From NCBI GenBank assembly GCA_005656395.1, contig SRSI01000044.1, positions 1,302,001 through 1,366,000 of the forward strand: a DNA stretch of 64,000 nucleotides, read 5' to 3'. Made by a program: the position numbers and the translations under genes. This document shows positions 50,701 to 64,000 of the stretch, piece after piece. Below the pieces are notes generated by a model. It saw only the letters and a list, made by a program, of their open reading frames with translations, was not told where the DNA came from and ran no database searches. Within the stretch, counting starts at the first letter, position 1. Each line of letters begins with the position of its first letter. Source of the DNA: Strongyloides papillosus (Eukaryota; Nematoda; Chromadorea; Rhabditida; Strongyloididae).

Positions 50701-53122
50701 AAAAAATAAAACTTTACACTACCACATTGATAAAAATGATTGTCATTTTATTATTCATTTTAACCTTTCTATTGGTGTTTAAAAAAATTATTAGTTATAT
50801 ATAAGTAAATTTGGTTTAGCAAAAGTATATTTATACTTAAGATTATATAATAAAAAAGGAAGTTTAACATGTGATAAAAAAAAATATTAAATTTTATATA
50901 TTTTTCTTAGGTAAATTGATTCAAAAAAGCAAATTAACCTCTATTTAAAAATTCATAAAACTTTTTAAATTTAAAATAAAAAGTTTTTAATTTATTCTAT
51001 TATTAGAATCTAATTAATACTATATTGTTGTTTTAATGTCTTGAGGTAAAAAAATTATAGCTTATTACTTCATTACTATCTATAATTATTATAGTCAAAA
51101 TATTAAATATATAAATTTATAAATATATTTCCTACACTAATATGTTATAAATAAGTTATCAATAATACTTTGTAATAAGTGAGTCATTATTATTATAAAT
51201 GTTTGATAAAAACAAAATTTATTTTTCATCTCTAATGCGAAATATTATCAAAAAAATTGATATGGAAATTGTACATGCTGTCCAACAATGATCTCGATGA
51301 TGAAATAAGAAATTTATACTCATTTTTATAATTCAAAACAAATAATTTTAACGTTTATCACTGGGACCTACATGGGACATCCTGTTTAATTTTAAAACAA
51401 ATCCTAAGTAGTAAAAATTTTTAAAGTTAATCTGTTTTAGCATAAATTATAAGAATGAATGAAATCTTTTTATATGACAACGTAATTAATATTAAAAGAA
51501 TTACCCTTTATTATAAGGATGATTTAAACTCAAAAGAGGACAATTAACATACGAAGTTTGGTGTAGTGACACTTTAAATAGAAATGTCATATTCCAAATA
51601 CAACTTTTAATTACATCTGTTCTACAATCCGAAATCATACACCTTCAATACTCTATCAATAATAGTTACTATGAAAAGTAGAGTCTCATTTAATAAAGAT
51701 AACATTTTGATGTTAAAAATATAAAAAAAATTAAAATAATATATATGTTATTTGATTATTTATCATCAGTGACAAAAATATATTATACACATTGACAATT
51801 ATAAAGTATCTCTATGTGTTTTGTCAAATGTGTGCAGTTTTCACATTTTGTTTACTTTTAACTTATTTATCTGTTCAGGGAAATCGTTACGAAAGACGAG
51901 AATTTATAAAAAAAAAAGTTTTGTTTTTTAATCTTTCTATTGTATATGGGATAAGTTTTTCTTTCATTCTCTTAGTTTCGTAATAGATAAATAAAAAAAG
52001 AGTAGATAAAGGAAAAAAACCAAATGATTATTATTTATTTAGAGTGGAAAAAAAGTTGGTAAAAGATTAAATGAGATCTATTCATCGAATTGTATTTTGT
52101 AGTTATATATACACAATTTTGCCTGTTCATCTAAGTATGTATATAATTACTCTTAATAGATAATAATTAAAAGTAAACAATTTTTTTCATTTCTCATTTG
52201 ACTAATTTTGTGTTGTTATTAATATATCTATTAAAATAAAAATACTTTAAAATCCTTTGTCTTCTTATAAATTTTTAATAATCAAAATGAAGAGATATTT
52301 AATTATTTTTAGCAAAAAAAATTAATTTTTACTAATGGATAAAGGCTCCCTAGATATAACAGTTTATATAACTAAATATTAATGATTATTGAGATATATT
52401 GAATGTATAAAAATGGAAGAATAAAAATTATGAAATATCTATCCTAATCACAAGACATATTGAAAATATATTCGACTTAATTATGCGTTTTTATATAAGA
52501 GTAATAACAATAATTTTGGAAAAACTGGAAAAAATCATAATTCAAGGGATGAATCATCTAAAAGTTTCACAAACTTGTCAAAGTAACTTTTTCTTAACTA
52601 TTTTTTCTTTTTATTTTAAAAATGTGATTGTAAACAATACTATTTTTATTATAGAGGTGAAAGATAAAAATATGTTTAATCATTTTTTTGTTCACAGCTC
52701 AAAAATTTACACATACTAAGATCATTTATTTTTTATTTTAATGATTGTTTTAATATACACATAAATATTAGAAAAATAGAAAGTAGTGTTAAAAAATGCT
52801 TTATTTTTGCAAGAACATCAAGCGTAATTATTTCTTTTATTTTTTTGTAAAATTAAAGTGAAAAAAAGGATAACTATTTTATAAATAAATCTTTATTTAT
52901 TATTTTATTTCTATAACAAATATTATTTAGGGGTTGTTGTCATTTTATTATTTTTTTTGGAAGTAATCATTTATAAAATTATCAATTCCAGTAGATTTCA
53001 TATGACTAAAAAAGATGTTATTTTTAAAATATTTCTACTGGTGGTCTAAATCTTGTCTTTCTTTATTATTTCAACTATAATTATTTTTTTCCTGTAAATA
53101 ATATTTAAAATAACTTTTACAG
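47766..53122. other. 5.3-kb AT-rich intergenic region, no gene seen
   Basis: The largest gene-free stretch of the right half. Frames at 49173-49472, 51792-51983 and 52483-52719 are AT-driven and lack recognisable features. No tRNA, repeat boundary or RNA gene was identified. It includes the RME-2-like promoter just above 47765. Confidence 0.6.
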
Positions 53123-53747
53123 TTATAATTTTGATGATGAATAATTATTAATAATATCTATGGAGGAACGTTTTGGAGAATCTGTTGTTGCGGTTGATGG
53201 TTGTTGTCCTGTTGTTGTTGTTGTTAAAGTTGTTGATTTAAAAAATGTTGGAATTGTTTGAGAGGGAACTAATGGTGAACCAGCACTAGATAAAATTGAT
53301 GTCTTTTCACGGCATCCGCTGGTACCAAATGATTCACGTTTAGTTACATTACCTGTACTTAACATTGGATTATTATCAAGTAATGTGCTTTTAGCTGAGG
53401 TTTTGAAGGTACCATTAGCTATTGATGGTAATCTACTATCCGATTGTTTGTATACAGATCCTGATGTAACATCATAACTAGAGTGACTATCAACACAACA
53501 ACACTTCTTACAAAATATTGTTAATACAGCAAGCTATAACAATAATATATTATTGTTTTATTATATAATAATCGGGGTAAAAAATAAAAAAACTTACAAA
53601 AGTTAATCCAATAACTTCTATAACAAGAATTGCGACTATAAGCTCAATATTTTTTAATGTTTCGTTTATGGTAATTACGTTATCTAAAAGTTGTACCAAT
53701 CTTGTATAATCTTCCATAAATGCTCTCAATCTCATCTCTCGATCCAT
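53123..53747 (-). CDS. Small single-pass membrane protein of unknown function (186 aa)
   Basis: Two exons (53747-53598 and 53533-53123) join in phase 0. The protein starts MDREMRLRAFMEDYTRLVQL and has a short N-terminal part with one N-glycosylation sequon (NET). One transmembrane helix spans the splice junction (ELIVAILVIEVIGLTF then LAVLTIF), followed immediately by CKKCCC, a likely palmitoylation cluster. A Ser/Thr-rich cytosolic tail of about 125 residues ends KRSSIDIINNYSSSKL. The layout (short outside, one helix, disordered inside) is shared with KCNE-type channel subunits, but no diagnostic motif supports that. An acceptor-like ctatctag lies 12 bases before the ATG. I do not recognise the family; clean splicing and balanced codon content support a real gene. 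Confidence 0.7.
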
Positions 53748-55674
53748 TCTCCTTTCTATCTAGATAGAAAATAAAAAAAAATACAAAAACTATAATTATA
53801 CAAAATTATGTTTAAAAATTTAAATATTTGAAACGGAAATATCGAAAAGTTAGGGGTATTTTTGTTGTTTAAATATAGTACTATATATTTTTAAGTAAAA
53901 ATATGTTTATACATAGTTAATTATATATATTATTTACATTGGATATAATTGTGATAAATCTATGGGTAATTTGTTTGTGAATTGAAAATAATTGAATAAG
54001 AATAAATATATGTGAAACATTTGAATGAATAAAATTAAGAGGCGATAATTTTTTAATGGTTTAAGAAAAGAAAAATATTTTGGACATGAGGTTTTTATAT
54101 TAATGATATTAATTTTGTGGAATTAAAAAAGGGGAAATAAAGAAGGTTGGGCTTTAATAAATTTTATATAGTTATATCATATTTACAAATGTTATTTATA
54201 AAAGAAAGTCTTAATCCTTTGAAATGATAGCTAATGTCCATGAAAGCTTACCATATAACGGTGTTAACTAAAGACTTTAAAGTCGTCAAATACAGATATA
54301 TACATAAAATGATTTATACCAATATGTTTGTAATTTAAGAACTAAATAAAGTATTAGATACATGTATTTAGAGTTATATTAAAAATATGAATAAGATAAT
54401 CAAAAGTAAAGATAAAAAGTTAAAGTTAACTTATAGATGTAACAAAAACTTTTATTTAACTTAGTAATAAAAATTTTAAATGTAAATTAAGTAAAATTTT
54501 ACTTTATTAGATAGTAGCTATTATTATGCATACTTTTCTGTTCAAATATTTATTACAAAGGATATCTAATAAGCAATATTTGGTAAAATTAAACAAAATT
54601 GGAATGGCAATTTCGTTGAAAGTATAGTGTGCGAAATTATGATTATTTTAAATATGAATAGAAATAATTTACAAACCCACATAAGGTTTGTTATTATTTG
54701 GAGGGTAGAAAAAAAAGAAACTGAGGTTTTATGGACGTGATAATCATAATAAGAAAATAAATGATAAAATAGACAGTTAAAGTCAGTAAATGGCTTTTCC
54801 TTAACAAAGTACACTCCCAATATTTTTAAAGCTTATGGTGTTGGAGCAAAAATAATAAATATAAAAAGTTTGCGCATCAAAGTTTTAAAACTATAAATAA
54901 TTCAAAATTCATTGTATAGAAAGTGGAATAAAAAACAAATTTAATTTGTGATGAATTACTGTATTTTGTTTTACCTTCTGGTAGATGTATAAATTTTCTT
55001 CAAAATATACATACATATAAATAATTTTTTAAGTAACACCATCTAATTTAAATATCCCAATGTATGAGGGAATTAAAAGAAATTTAACAATAAAAATATA
55101 CATATTTTTAAAGTGGAACTAAGAATAAACATATATAAAAGTTTGGTAAACTTTTTTTTAAACTACTTCTAAAACTTCCTTTGATAGTAATAAAAAAATC
55201 TATTCAACCTTAAAACTTCCTTTAAAACGAATTTTTCTTTTTTTTTTCTTCCTCTAAATCCTATCCTGATTTACTTTTATGGAATGGACAGAAATTTTTA
55301 AGATATATAATATCCTCTATAAATTGACATAAAAGAAATACAGAAGAAGAAAATTAAAATAAGAATAACTTAAAAAATTAAAATATTTACTTAACTATAT
55401 TTTTACAAATAACAAATAATAATAAAATTAGTCAAAATATGTCCTTTTTTATATTTAAAATTTTATACACATTTCTTTTTCTTCTTTTCTATCACTCTCT
55501 CTCACTTACTCTTTTTCTTATTTCTTCTTCTTTTTCTCACTTCACCTCACAACCGGCATCTCATTAAGATATATATAAAAAAATAGTAAAAAAAACAAAT
55601 TAAAATATATTTAAGTATAATTGCTTGGCACATAAAAGTATAAAATGATAATTGCAACTAAAATCCATTACTTT
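53748..55674. other. Intergenic, no gene seen
   Basis: 1.9 kb between two minus-strand genes. A pyrimidine-rich tract (ttctttttcttctttt..., 55470-55550) lies near the 3' end of the secreted-protein gene. The frame at 54566-54820 is not convincing. Confidence 0.55.
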
Positions 55675-57630
55675 TTAACCTCTATTTCCAAATAAGTTTT
55701 TAAGACCTGATAAAATAGATCCACCCCCTGTTCGTTGTTTATAACTCCTTGCCTCCTCTTGGAATCTTTTTTCTTGAAATTCCTCAAATTTACTACATTT
55801 TTTATCTTTAAATATATTAGGAATCTAAAATAATACATATATAGATTGTTTATAAGGAAATAATTATAGATAAACTTACATTTCCTGCTGTGGTTGCTGC
55901 TTCAAACAAAAGATTGCTCTTAACTTTAGCTCCCTCAATTTCATAATCAACAACAGCATGTTCACATGCTAATAATACATCTGGATTTCTTTTACTAACC
56001 CAATATTCTAGTAATTCAGCATTACTTGGTTGATATGAACCTTGATCAAGTGAATTAGCAGCTAACCACTCAGCAATTATAGCTAATTTAAATGCTTTAC
56101 CAAGAATTGGATTATCGATTTGAGCGAAAAATTCATCTTCAAGTTGTGCTCTATTACTTCCTCTTTCATAGAATTTCATCCATACATCAACAGCACCTTC
56201 CTTTTGCCAATAATCTTTTTGCCATACAGATTTTGAGAATGCACTACACATTGTAAAATTTGGATCTTCAGGTGGAGGACATAATTTTACAGTTAATCTA
56301 TATGTTCTTTCATCGGTTGATCTACATAAATTGCCATCATTATTTTCTAGTAATTTTAATTTTCTAGATTCTTTACACCAATCACAATAAAAACACTCTC
56401 TACCACAAGTAGCTACATCCATACATCTTAATTTTCCTATAGGTTGAATATTGACATCCAATTTCATAGCCAATTTATCTATGTGAACTCCTTTAGGGAG
56501 AGTAACTTCAATACTCATATCAAAACAATCTGGCCATGTTAAATGTTTTGTACCATTTTCATCAGTTCTACTTGGATGAGAGAATTTTGGTTTAGATAAT
56601 TTTATTGGTGCAATGCAATCTTTACCACTAATTTCTTTGCAACATTTTTGACTTCTAGCATCTTTGAGACGTGCAATAAAAAGATTTTTTGATATTGTTG
56701 CTTCATACGACCTGTCACCGATTTTTTTAACAGTACCAGTACCAATTGGGACATCTTTATCATTATATACAACAGTATTTCCTGCTTTATCAGCAACAAC
56801 TTTACCAACACTCTTTCCTTGTTCATCATAACATTGTGATATTCCTGGTGTCTCAGCAACACATCTGTATTTATCAGAACGTCTATTAAAAAGGTTATCA
56901 AGAAAACCATCTTTATCACCTAAACTCTTTGAAGTTATTTCTGCTTCAGTTTTTTTACCATTTTGTTTAATAGTATATGCGTAATTACCCTTTGTATTTT
57001 TTTCTTTATCATTAAATCCCAACATTCCTTCACCACCATTTTTATCCATAGTATTTGGATTGAGATTAAAATCAAATCTATCATTTGTAGCTTTAAATTT
57101 TGTTCCTTCAACTGTTTTCATATCACCAATAACCATAGTGTCTAAATCATACTTAGAGTCAGCTTTCAACAATGCATGTTTTCCTTCTTTATCTTCTTTA
57201 AATTTTATTTGCCCTTTATGTCCATCAACAGTAGCTATACCACCTTTATCACCTAATTTTTGCACTTGGGCTCTTTTACCATCGGATGTCTCAGCAGCAG
57301 CAACATTACCGTGTGCTGAGGCTGAGAATTGTTTTTTTTCTGTTAACAGATTTAAAATAACTCTTTCAGCATCACTAGCATCTAATCCAACCTATAAATA
57401 TATTGTTATTTATGTATATATATGCATTTGTAAAATAATAAAAATATAATTATACTTCTACATACCCTTTGTACTTTTTTTCCATTTTTATCTAACCAAG
57501 AAGAATCCACTTCAATATGTTTTAATTTTTCATTAATAGCAACATTATTTGGTCTTAGACTTTCACAATATATAAAAGAAATAGTTATAAATAATAAAAA
57601 TACATTTAAATAGGATAATTTTCCAATCAT
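55675..57630 (-). CDS. Secreted cysteine-rich protein of unknown function (608 aa)
   Basis: Three exons (57630-57466, 57391-55880, 55824-55675), all in phase 0. Residues 1-22 are a signal peptide (MIGKLSYLNVFLLFITISFI then YC). After it lies a hydrophilic half rich in Gly, Lys and Asp with short beta-like repeats (KGNYAYTIKQNGKK, GNTVVYNDKDVPIGTG). A compact cysteine-rich half follows: CCKEISGKDC, LTWPDCFDMSIEVTLP, CMDVATCGRECFYCDWC, LTVKLCPPPED and FTMCSAF. The last exon gives KDKKCSKFEEFQEKRFQEEA and a Gly-rich basic end. No enzyme motif is visible. The pattern is of a nematode-specific extracellular protein. Introns are about 74 and 55 nt. I do not know a named family. Confidence 0.82.
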
Positions 57631-59411
57631 AATCTCCTTTTTATCACACTCAAACTTTTCTCTCTATAAAAATAATGGTATTAAAGATTGTTTATTATAA
57701 AAGTTTAAAAATATCCTGGTGTGAGGTATTATTAAAAGTAGAAAGTGCATAAACATTAAGCATATATTAGACATATATAATTTTTCTTTAAAAAAAATAT
57801 CAGGTCAAAAATCGCTTTGATATTATATTATAGGAATTTAAAATGGAAATATATTATTATTGTTGTTATTATTAAAATAGTGTATTTTAAAAAGAGTAAA
57901 ATGGTTATGAAAGAAAAGTAAAGAAACAAATACAATTTTATTCAAGATATTTATTTAAATAATATATCCAAAAGGCATCCTAAATTGAAGTTAATGACAT
58001 TGATATATGACAAATGAACATCAATCACTTAATTTTATAATAAGATATCTTTAAAATTTTAGTCATACAATATATATTTAAAAGAAAAGTAAGTAATTTT
58101 ATGTGATATATAGTTTTGAAAAATAATGATATATTTATATATATTTTCTAGATTATAAAATCTTATATATGTATGATGATTTGGTATATTCATTAACATT
58201 AAAAGTTTATTTATATTTTTTAATTTATACATAAAAAGGGTAATTTGATGAGTAATCTTTAAACAAGTATCTTTTCATTTTATACGTTAAGATTTTTCCT
58301 TTTTCAAATGGAAAATACATAATTTATATCTAAAAAGCTATTAGTATATTCTTATGTTAAATATATTTAAAATTTTTCTTCATAATCATTCTTCTAACTT
58401 GTTTTTATTTCCCCTCTAGAAGGTTACTGAAAAATTAATTAAGCCTATTAGTCATAATTTTAGGAAATTATTGTTTTTTTAATAGTTTATTTTTTATAAC
58501 GTTACACAAAAATTATTTTAATTTGACTAATAAAAAAGCCTTTTTAATTAGAGATAAAACACATCTTCTGGATGAATGAGAATTATCGAAATATATTTAC
58601 CATATTTGTCTGCTTATTCCTTGAGGCACTTTTAAACTTGTCATCAATTATTTTATATGCTAAAATTTTTAAACTTCTTCAAAATCTTCAAACATTTAAA
58701 AATAAGAAAGATTAAGACAAAGATTTTATAATTAATTCTTTTATTATCATAAATATGTATATAGAAATGAGAAAAAATTATTTTAAGTGTATTAAAAATA
58801 AGTCATCGTATAATATTCATAAACTTTTTTGTTTCTCTACCAATCATATATTAATAATATCATTATGTTAAATTATTTGTGACAATGAAACATTATTATC
58901 ACAATTACCATAGGTATACTGCTTTTTATCTGTCTCATCCAAAAAAAAACATTATAATAAGTGTAAATGAAAAAAATAACAACAAAAAAAAGTATTTTTT
59001 AAAGTATAAATTCTTTGATTTATTGACAATATATAGGTTTTTGTTATCATATAGTATTTTTTTTGTTTTCATATGGGAAAAGCTTTATATAAATTAATTA
59101 TTACTAAATATGTATTTACTTGTTTGCCATTATTATACAGGTTAATGAATTAGTTAAATTATACCAAATTTTCCATATTAAAAAATAAAATTTGGTAATA
59201 TATTTTTTCCATTCTTCTTCTCCAAAAATAAATTATTTTTTCCCCGCAAAAATAAGCAAACTTAAATATTTTAATTGAGATATAAGTAAATACTGTAAAA
59301 ATACGTAAGAAAAAACTGTCTGATATATAATATAAAGAAATTGATAATTTACAAATTTATGTTTTTATCTATCTTTTTTTGGCCTTTTTATTCTTCGACT
59401 GTAAAGTAAGT
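57631..59411. other. Intergenic, no gene seen
   Basis: 1.8 kb of AT-rich DNA between the RhoGEF 3' end and the secreted-protein start, both on the minus strand. The plus-strand frame at 58879-59097 is low in complexity. Confidence 0.55.
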
Positions 59412-62400
59412 TTATACATCTGATGTTTCCAGTTTATTATCTAAAATATATTTGATAATATCTTGTTCCTGCTCAAAAACACCTCCTTCTCCATCACCTT
59501 CACTAATCGGTGGTGGTGAGACTTGTGGTACGGGTGGTGGAGTTGAACTAGCCGATTTGAAGGCATCCGGCGGTGTAACATCTTCATTATTAATGTTCTC
59601 CTCTTCCAAATGAATATGCAACACCTTTGAATCATTCATTCCCTTAAATAATTTTCCTTTCTCATATGAATGCTCTGAAATTGATACATTTCCAATATTA
59701 TTCTTCTTCATTCCTCTATAACTTTCAGAGGAATCATGATTATCAATAATAATACCAGTTGTATCATGAGAAGATGCCGATGAGATACCTGACGTTGAGG
59801 AACCAAAACTTTCACTACTTGTCACAGTTGATGTTTGACTATGCTTTTTATTATTCTGATCATATATACGATTACTTATTTTTTTTGATGAACCACTAAC
59901 GGCATTAGATAAATTCAAGGAGAAACGTTTTAATATACTTGTTTGAAAAGTACCTTTAGGTTTCATCATATCTATTTGATCAGCTGTATGGTATCTTCTT
60001 TCAAATCTCCTACCAAATATTCCACCACTACTATTATTAGTGTTACTTGATGGCAATAAACATACATCACTACCATTCTGATCTTCTTCTGTTATTGTAC
60101 CATTAACATTACCCTCCATTAAAACATTCTTCTCATCCAATGAAGCGTTTTTAATTAAATTACCTTCTTTCTTTTTTTCATTGATATCACATCTCTCATC
60201 CACCTTAACATCATCTTTTTTATTAACCTTTCTACTCTCTATATCTTTGGGACTGGGACTTCTTGATTTCTCATCTTCCTTTACCTTTAAATTTCCGGAA
60301 CTATTTGATCTAGATCTTACTTTTGGTATATTTATATTATTACCTGATCCTTCATTAGTTGTTTTATTTAAATTATCCATATCAATGCTTGATTTTGAAT
60401 GGGCCATTGAAACAGGTTGAATAATATCGATAGATGTATTTATCTTTTTACGTGATCTATCTGGTGGTGGGTTACCTTGAATGGTAACAGTTGTATTACG
60501 CGGTCCTCTTATTATACCATTAATAACAGGATACTCCTTATCCTGATTTAAGAGAGTTGTTGAACTTCTAACATGTTGATTTCTACTACTATTTCCACCA
60601 CCTCCCATATTTTGATTATTCAATGCAATAACCTGTGAATCCATACTATTACTTTTTCTATGAACGTAACCTTGGTCAGGTACTATATATCCCTCAATTG
60701 GAGGATTAGTCATTCCATGAGATACTCTTCTACTATGTGATAACCATGGATAAGGACCTTGATTATCTGGTAATTGATGCATTTGAAGTGCTTGTTGAAG
60801 TGACATATCATCGATAGGATTCATTTCGTATGATGGTTCATTAAGTCTTCTTAATGTTCTAAATTCCTCCTGTGCCAAGGATAAAAATTCAATCCATCTT
60901 CTAGTTTCATCATGTGATGATGTTTGCATAACATATAATCCTGACAAAGCGTCAAATTCATTTGTATAAACTATGTAAAAACCAGTATAGTCTTGACATG
61001 GATAAAATACTACATTTGTTATATGCATTGGTGGTTTAAATATTCTAAGACGGTCCTTATTCTTATTAACAATTCTACATATTAAAAACATATCAGTCAT
61101 CACAAAGCACAAAACATCAGTCTTTGGTCCATTTCTATTTTCACGTAATTTAATATCACCTTTATAAAACACTCTCCTAAAACGTGGAGGACCCATTAAA
61201 TATGGCATTGGTTGATTTAAATTAAGAACATTCCTTGTACTTCTTTTATATAATCTAAAGAATTCATCATTGTCAATAACATCATATCCCTCAATGCAAG
61301 ACATTATCTCTTCTAATTGATTTCTCATCATATTTTGGGCTATCTCAATATCCATAATACTATTAGCTTCATCAATCTTATCATAGATAGACTTTGTGTA
61401 ATCATACTCCTCACGATTACCAATAGTTTCAAGATAAGTTTTTGTTAATAATGCATATCTAGTCATACGTTGCATTGGAGCTGTAAAAATATCTAATAAT
61501 CTTTGCCTATTCATTGAATTTTGTGACTCAGCCCAAACAATAAATTCATGAAAAAATTCATTCTCAGATTGTTTTTTTTGTATATATGAGTGAGCCTCTT
61601 TAGCATGGCAATTGAAAAAAATATAACATTTAAACCATTCATTTATCTCATCAAAACCATCTAGAAGTGGTTTAAATGATAATGGTGTTCCTTTATCTCT
61701 AGTTTCTTTTAATATTGGTACTATTGCTTTGGACCAAAAAACTTTATTACATTGAAAAAGTTCGGCAAAATTAAGGAATACTGTTCTACCATTAATATCA
61801 CGTAAAAAACCAATTTTTTGCATTTCATTAAAATAATAACATAACTCATCCATTTGCTTAAGAAGATAAATATATCTTTGTTCTGTTGTAATTACTTCCC
61901 ATATAATACCTTGTTGTTTTTTTTCATGCTCACTCATATCATTACTATTTGTAACAATACATGACCAATGATTCTCAAGTTCAAGTTCTGATAAATCATT
62001 CCTTGATAAACATTCTTTTTTTAACACATTTAATCTTGATATCATATCCTGTTTCTCCTACAAAAAAATTAATAAAATATTTAAAAAAAAACATTACCTT
62101 TCCAAAAAATAAACTCATTCTATTTGAGGTACTCGATCGTACCTTCTTTGTAGTAGTCTCTTCTTGCGGCATAATCATATTTGTATAATGACATATATTT
62201 ACATCATGCATTCCAGGCATACCATTAATTAATGGACACCCACAAATTTGAAAACTAGTAACCCCAAAAGATGATGGTCCTTGAAGGTTAAGTTGATGAT
62301 GACCATTAATTGTCCCAGTACCATTTGTTGTTGAATATAAGTATGGGTGTTGAAATGTTTGTGCAACAGACATTGGATCTTCTGGTGGTGGATAAGAATA

Positions 62401-64000
62401 ACCTGTGACTGAGGGATGAGTATTAATTCCAAGAGAAATTTTACGACTCGTATTAACGATACCAGCTGCAGATGAACTATCTATAGAATTATTACCAGGT
62501 GTACTGTTAGCACTAACTGATCCGGTAAGTGAAGAATTTGAGTCAATAGAGTTATGAAAAAATTGACTATTAGGATGATTCTGTTGATTTGGAGCGGAAG
62601 TTGTTGCGGCTGGTATTACACACGATGGTGGTGGTGTTGTTGATGTTGATAAATTTCTAGTTTTTGATAACTAAAAGAAATAATGTATTAAAAAAATGAT
62701 TTACTAAGAAAAGTTTTCGTTTTTTAAACAATATTATGATAAAGTTTTTTTAAATAAATATATTATAGTTGGATGGGTTAATTTTTATAATAAAATTATT
62801 TAAAGTAATATTTTTAAAAACGTTTGTTAAGTAACCATAAATATCCTTTATATATGTATAATGTATTGGTAAATTTGATGGAATGTTAAGATAAAAGTAT
62901 TTAAATTATAAAGAATGAGGAAATAGAGATGGGGAACTTTAATAATTAATAGAAGATAGAATATATATTGTATTTAATATGTACAAATATTTTTATTATT
63001 GTACCTAAAAGTTATACATCTATATATAATTAAAATTGGGTGGTTAAAAAGTGAATGTATGAAAAAGGAGTAATAAAAAGGGGGTAGGGATAGCGAATAA
63101 TATTAAGATCATAAGGTATATCTCATAAATAATATTCAAATTTATCTTATTAACTATAAAGTTATATACATATTTGGCATTTTAATTATATACTCAATGT
63201 CTAATACATACCAGCGTAGATGTATTTGTAATAGGGATCAAGATATATAAATTCTCATATATATATATAAACGTCACAAAAAGTTTAAGGTAAATGAATA
63301 GTTTTAAATAATTGTATACAAAAGAGATTGGTAGGAGAGTTTGATCTAATTCTACAGAATTTTTATTATATACCTACAACTATAAGATAAAGAATAGAAA
63401 ATATGGTAAGAACTTTTAGTTTTAGATGATTATTTAATGGTTAATAGAATAACATGTACAAAATTATTGGTTGACAAATATAATTTTAACTTATATCTAG
63501 TAGTAGATATGTAAAATATATTTTTAGTTAAAATATTGAAATATCAAATAAACAATTAAGAGAAATAATAATATAAATTTCTGTCAAACATAACTACCTA
63601 TATTATTAGGTGTTAAAAAAGAAATTGACAAGACAAATATCAAAATTATTATTTTGACAAACACCTTCTATTTGTAAAATAGAGGAATTATTTTACAGGT
63701 AGTGGAAATTCTTTTTAACAAAAACCACTTGTAAATATATAACAAAATAAATCGTATTCTTATCTCTTTATATATTTTTTTGTTAACATTTTGTAAATTG
63801 AGACTGATTCTTGAATAAGTATATTGTATGTGGTTTGTTAGATATATTACAAATAATAATAACAATAATATTACCTGAAATTGTAATGCAGAGCTTGTTT
63901 TGCGCAATGACGGTATTCTTTTAGGTAACATGTCTGGTGCTAATAATGTCATAGGAAGTGAATGCCTATGAGATGAATTATTTATTTCATCATCAAGTTG
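59412..64000 (-). CDS. PLEKHG5/Syx-like RhoGEF (5' end outside window)
   Basis: Three exons are inside the window (64000-63875, 62670-62098, 62057-59412), all phase 0, giving 1114 residues; the gene continues beyond 64000. The DH (RhoGEF) domain begins at about residue 280 of this part: QQGIIWEVITTEQRYIYLL, then FHEFIVWAESQNSMNRQRL and APMQRMTRYALLTKTYL. The PH domain follows (RRVFYKGDIKLREN ... DVLCFVMTDMFLICRI ... TRRWIEFLSLAQEE). The V/I-x-W-A-E block and the order DH-PH with a long disordered tail fit PLEKHG5 (Syx), an activator of RhoA. The protein ends LETSDV, a class I PDZ ligand, as Syx also has. Low-complexity Ser/Asn/Pro runs (TPPPVPQVSPPPISEG) precede it. Family firm; PLEKHG5 versus PLEKHG6-like is moderate. 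Confidence 0.88.
62671..63874 (-). other. 1.2-kb intron of the RhoGEF gene
   Basis: Bounded by donor CAG|gtaata (63875/63874) and acceptor ttcttttag (62671-62679). It is much longer than the other introns here. No nested gene or repeat was recognised. Confidence 0.75.

Noticed and set aside
53123..53747. Assignment as a KCNE/MPS potassium-channel subunit
   Set aside because: Only the general layout agrees; no diagnostic sequence motif was found.

Overview
This is a eukaryotic, very AT-rich window, almost certainly from a nematode and by inference from a Strongyloides-like (clade IV) lineage. Coding exons are split by short introns, many near 50 nt (gtaagt/gtatgt donors, ttttag-type acceptors). 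Several start codons lie a few bases after a splice-acceptor-like sequence, as expected for spliced-leader trans-splicing. The gene set includes an RME-2-type yolk receptor, an intraflagellar transport protein and several divergent secreted nematode proteins. The species call is an inference; no search was run.

Bases 1-17,000 are gene-poor and rich in mobile DNA. They hold an intronless secreted Cu/Zn superoxide dismutase-like ORF (2714-3259), a small secreted-protein ORF (7497-7820) and a decayed second copy of that ORF. The second copy is interrupted by a Ty3/Gypsy-like LTR retrotransposon (8955-13372, 4-bp target duplication CTTT). The LTR element is itself interrupted by a 1.3-kb palindromic DNA element (10623-11928, 4-bp duplication CAGT). 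Downstream lie a 561-bp hAT derivative with a perfect 8-bp target duplication (14109-14669) and a mariner with good terminal repeats but a broken transposase (15514-16797).

Bases 19,700-64,000 are a conventional gene region, mostly on the minus strand: TMEM104 transporter (19741-21697), propeller-like protein with a CaaX end (24681-26107), GTPBP1 (26966-28780), MED26-like TFIIS-N protein (31164-34036), K-Cl cotransporter (38110-44233), RME-2/LDL-receptor family protein (44891-47765), a 186-aa single-pass membrane protein (53123-53747), a 608-aa secreted protein (55675-57630) and a PLEKHG5/Syx-like RhoGEF running off the right edge (59412-64000). On the plus strand are IFT43 (34735-35900) and, 289 bp later, an alpha-1,3-fucosyltransferase (36190-37344).

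The points that most deserve a second look are the three single-base frameshifts in the otherwise well-conserved K-Cl cotransporter and its two alternative N-terminal exon sets. Next are the triple AT-hook tail on the retrotransposon integrase, the nested palindrome that splits it in register, the LTR differences confined to one end, and the farnesylation-type C-terminus on the propeller-like protein. The genes show no common pathway; the shared themes are membrane transport and endocytosis (TMEM104, KCC, RME-2), cilia (IFT43) and RNA/translation control (GTPBP1, MED26-like).
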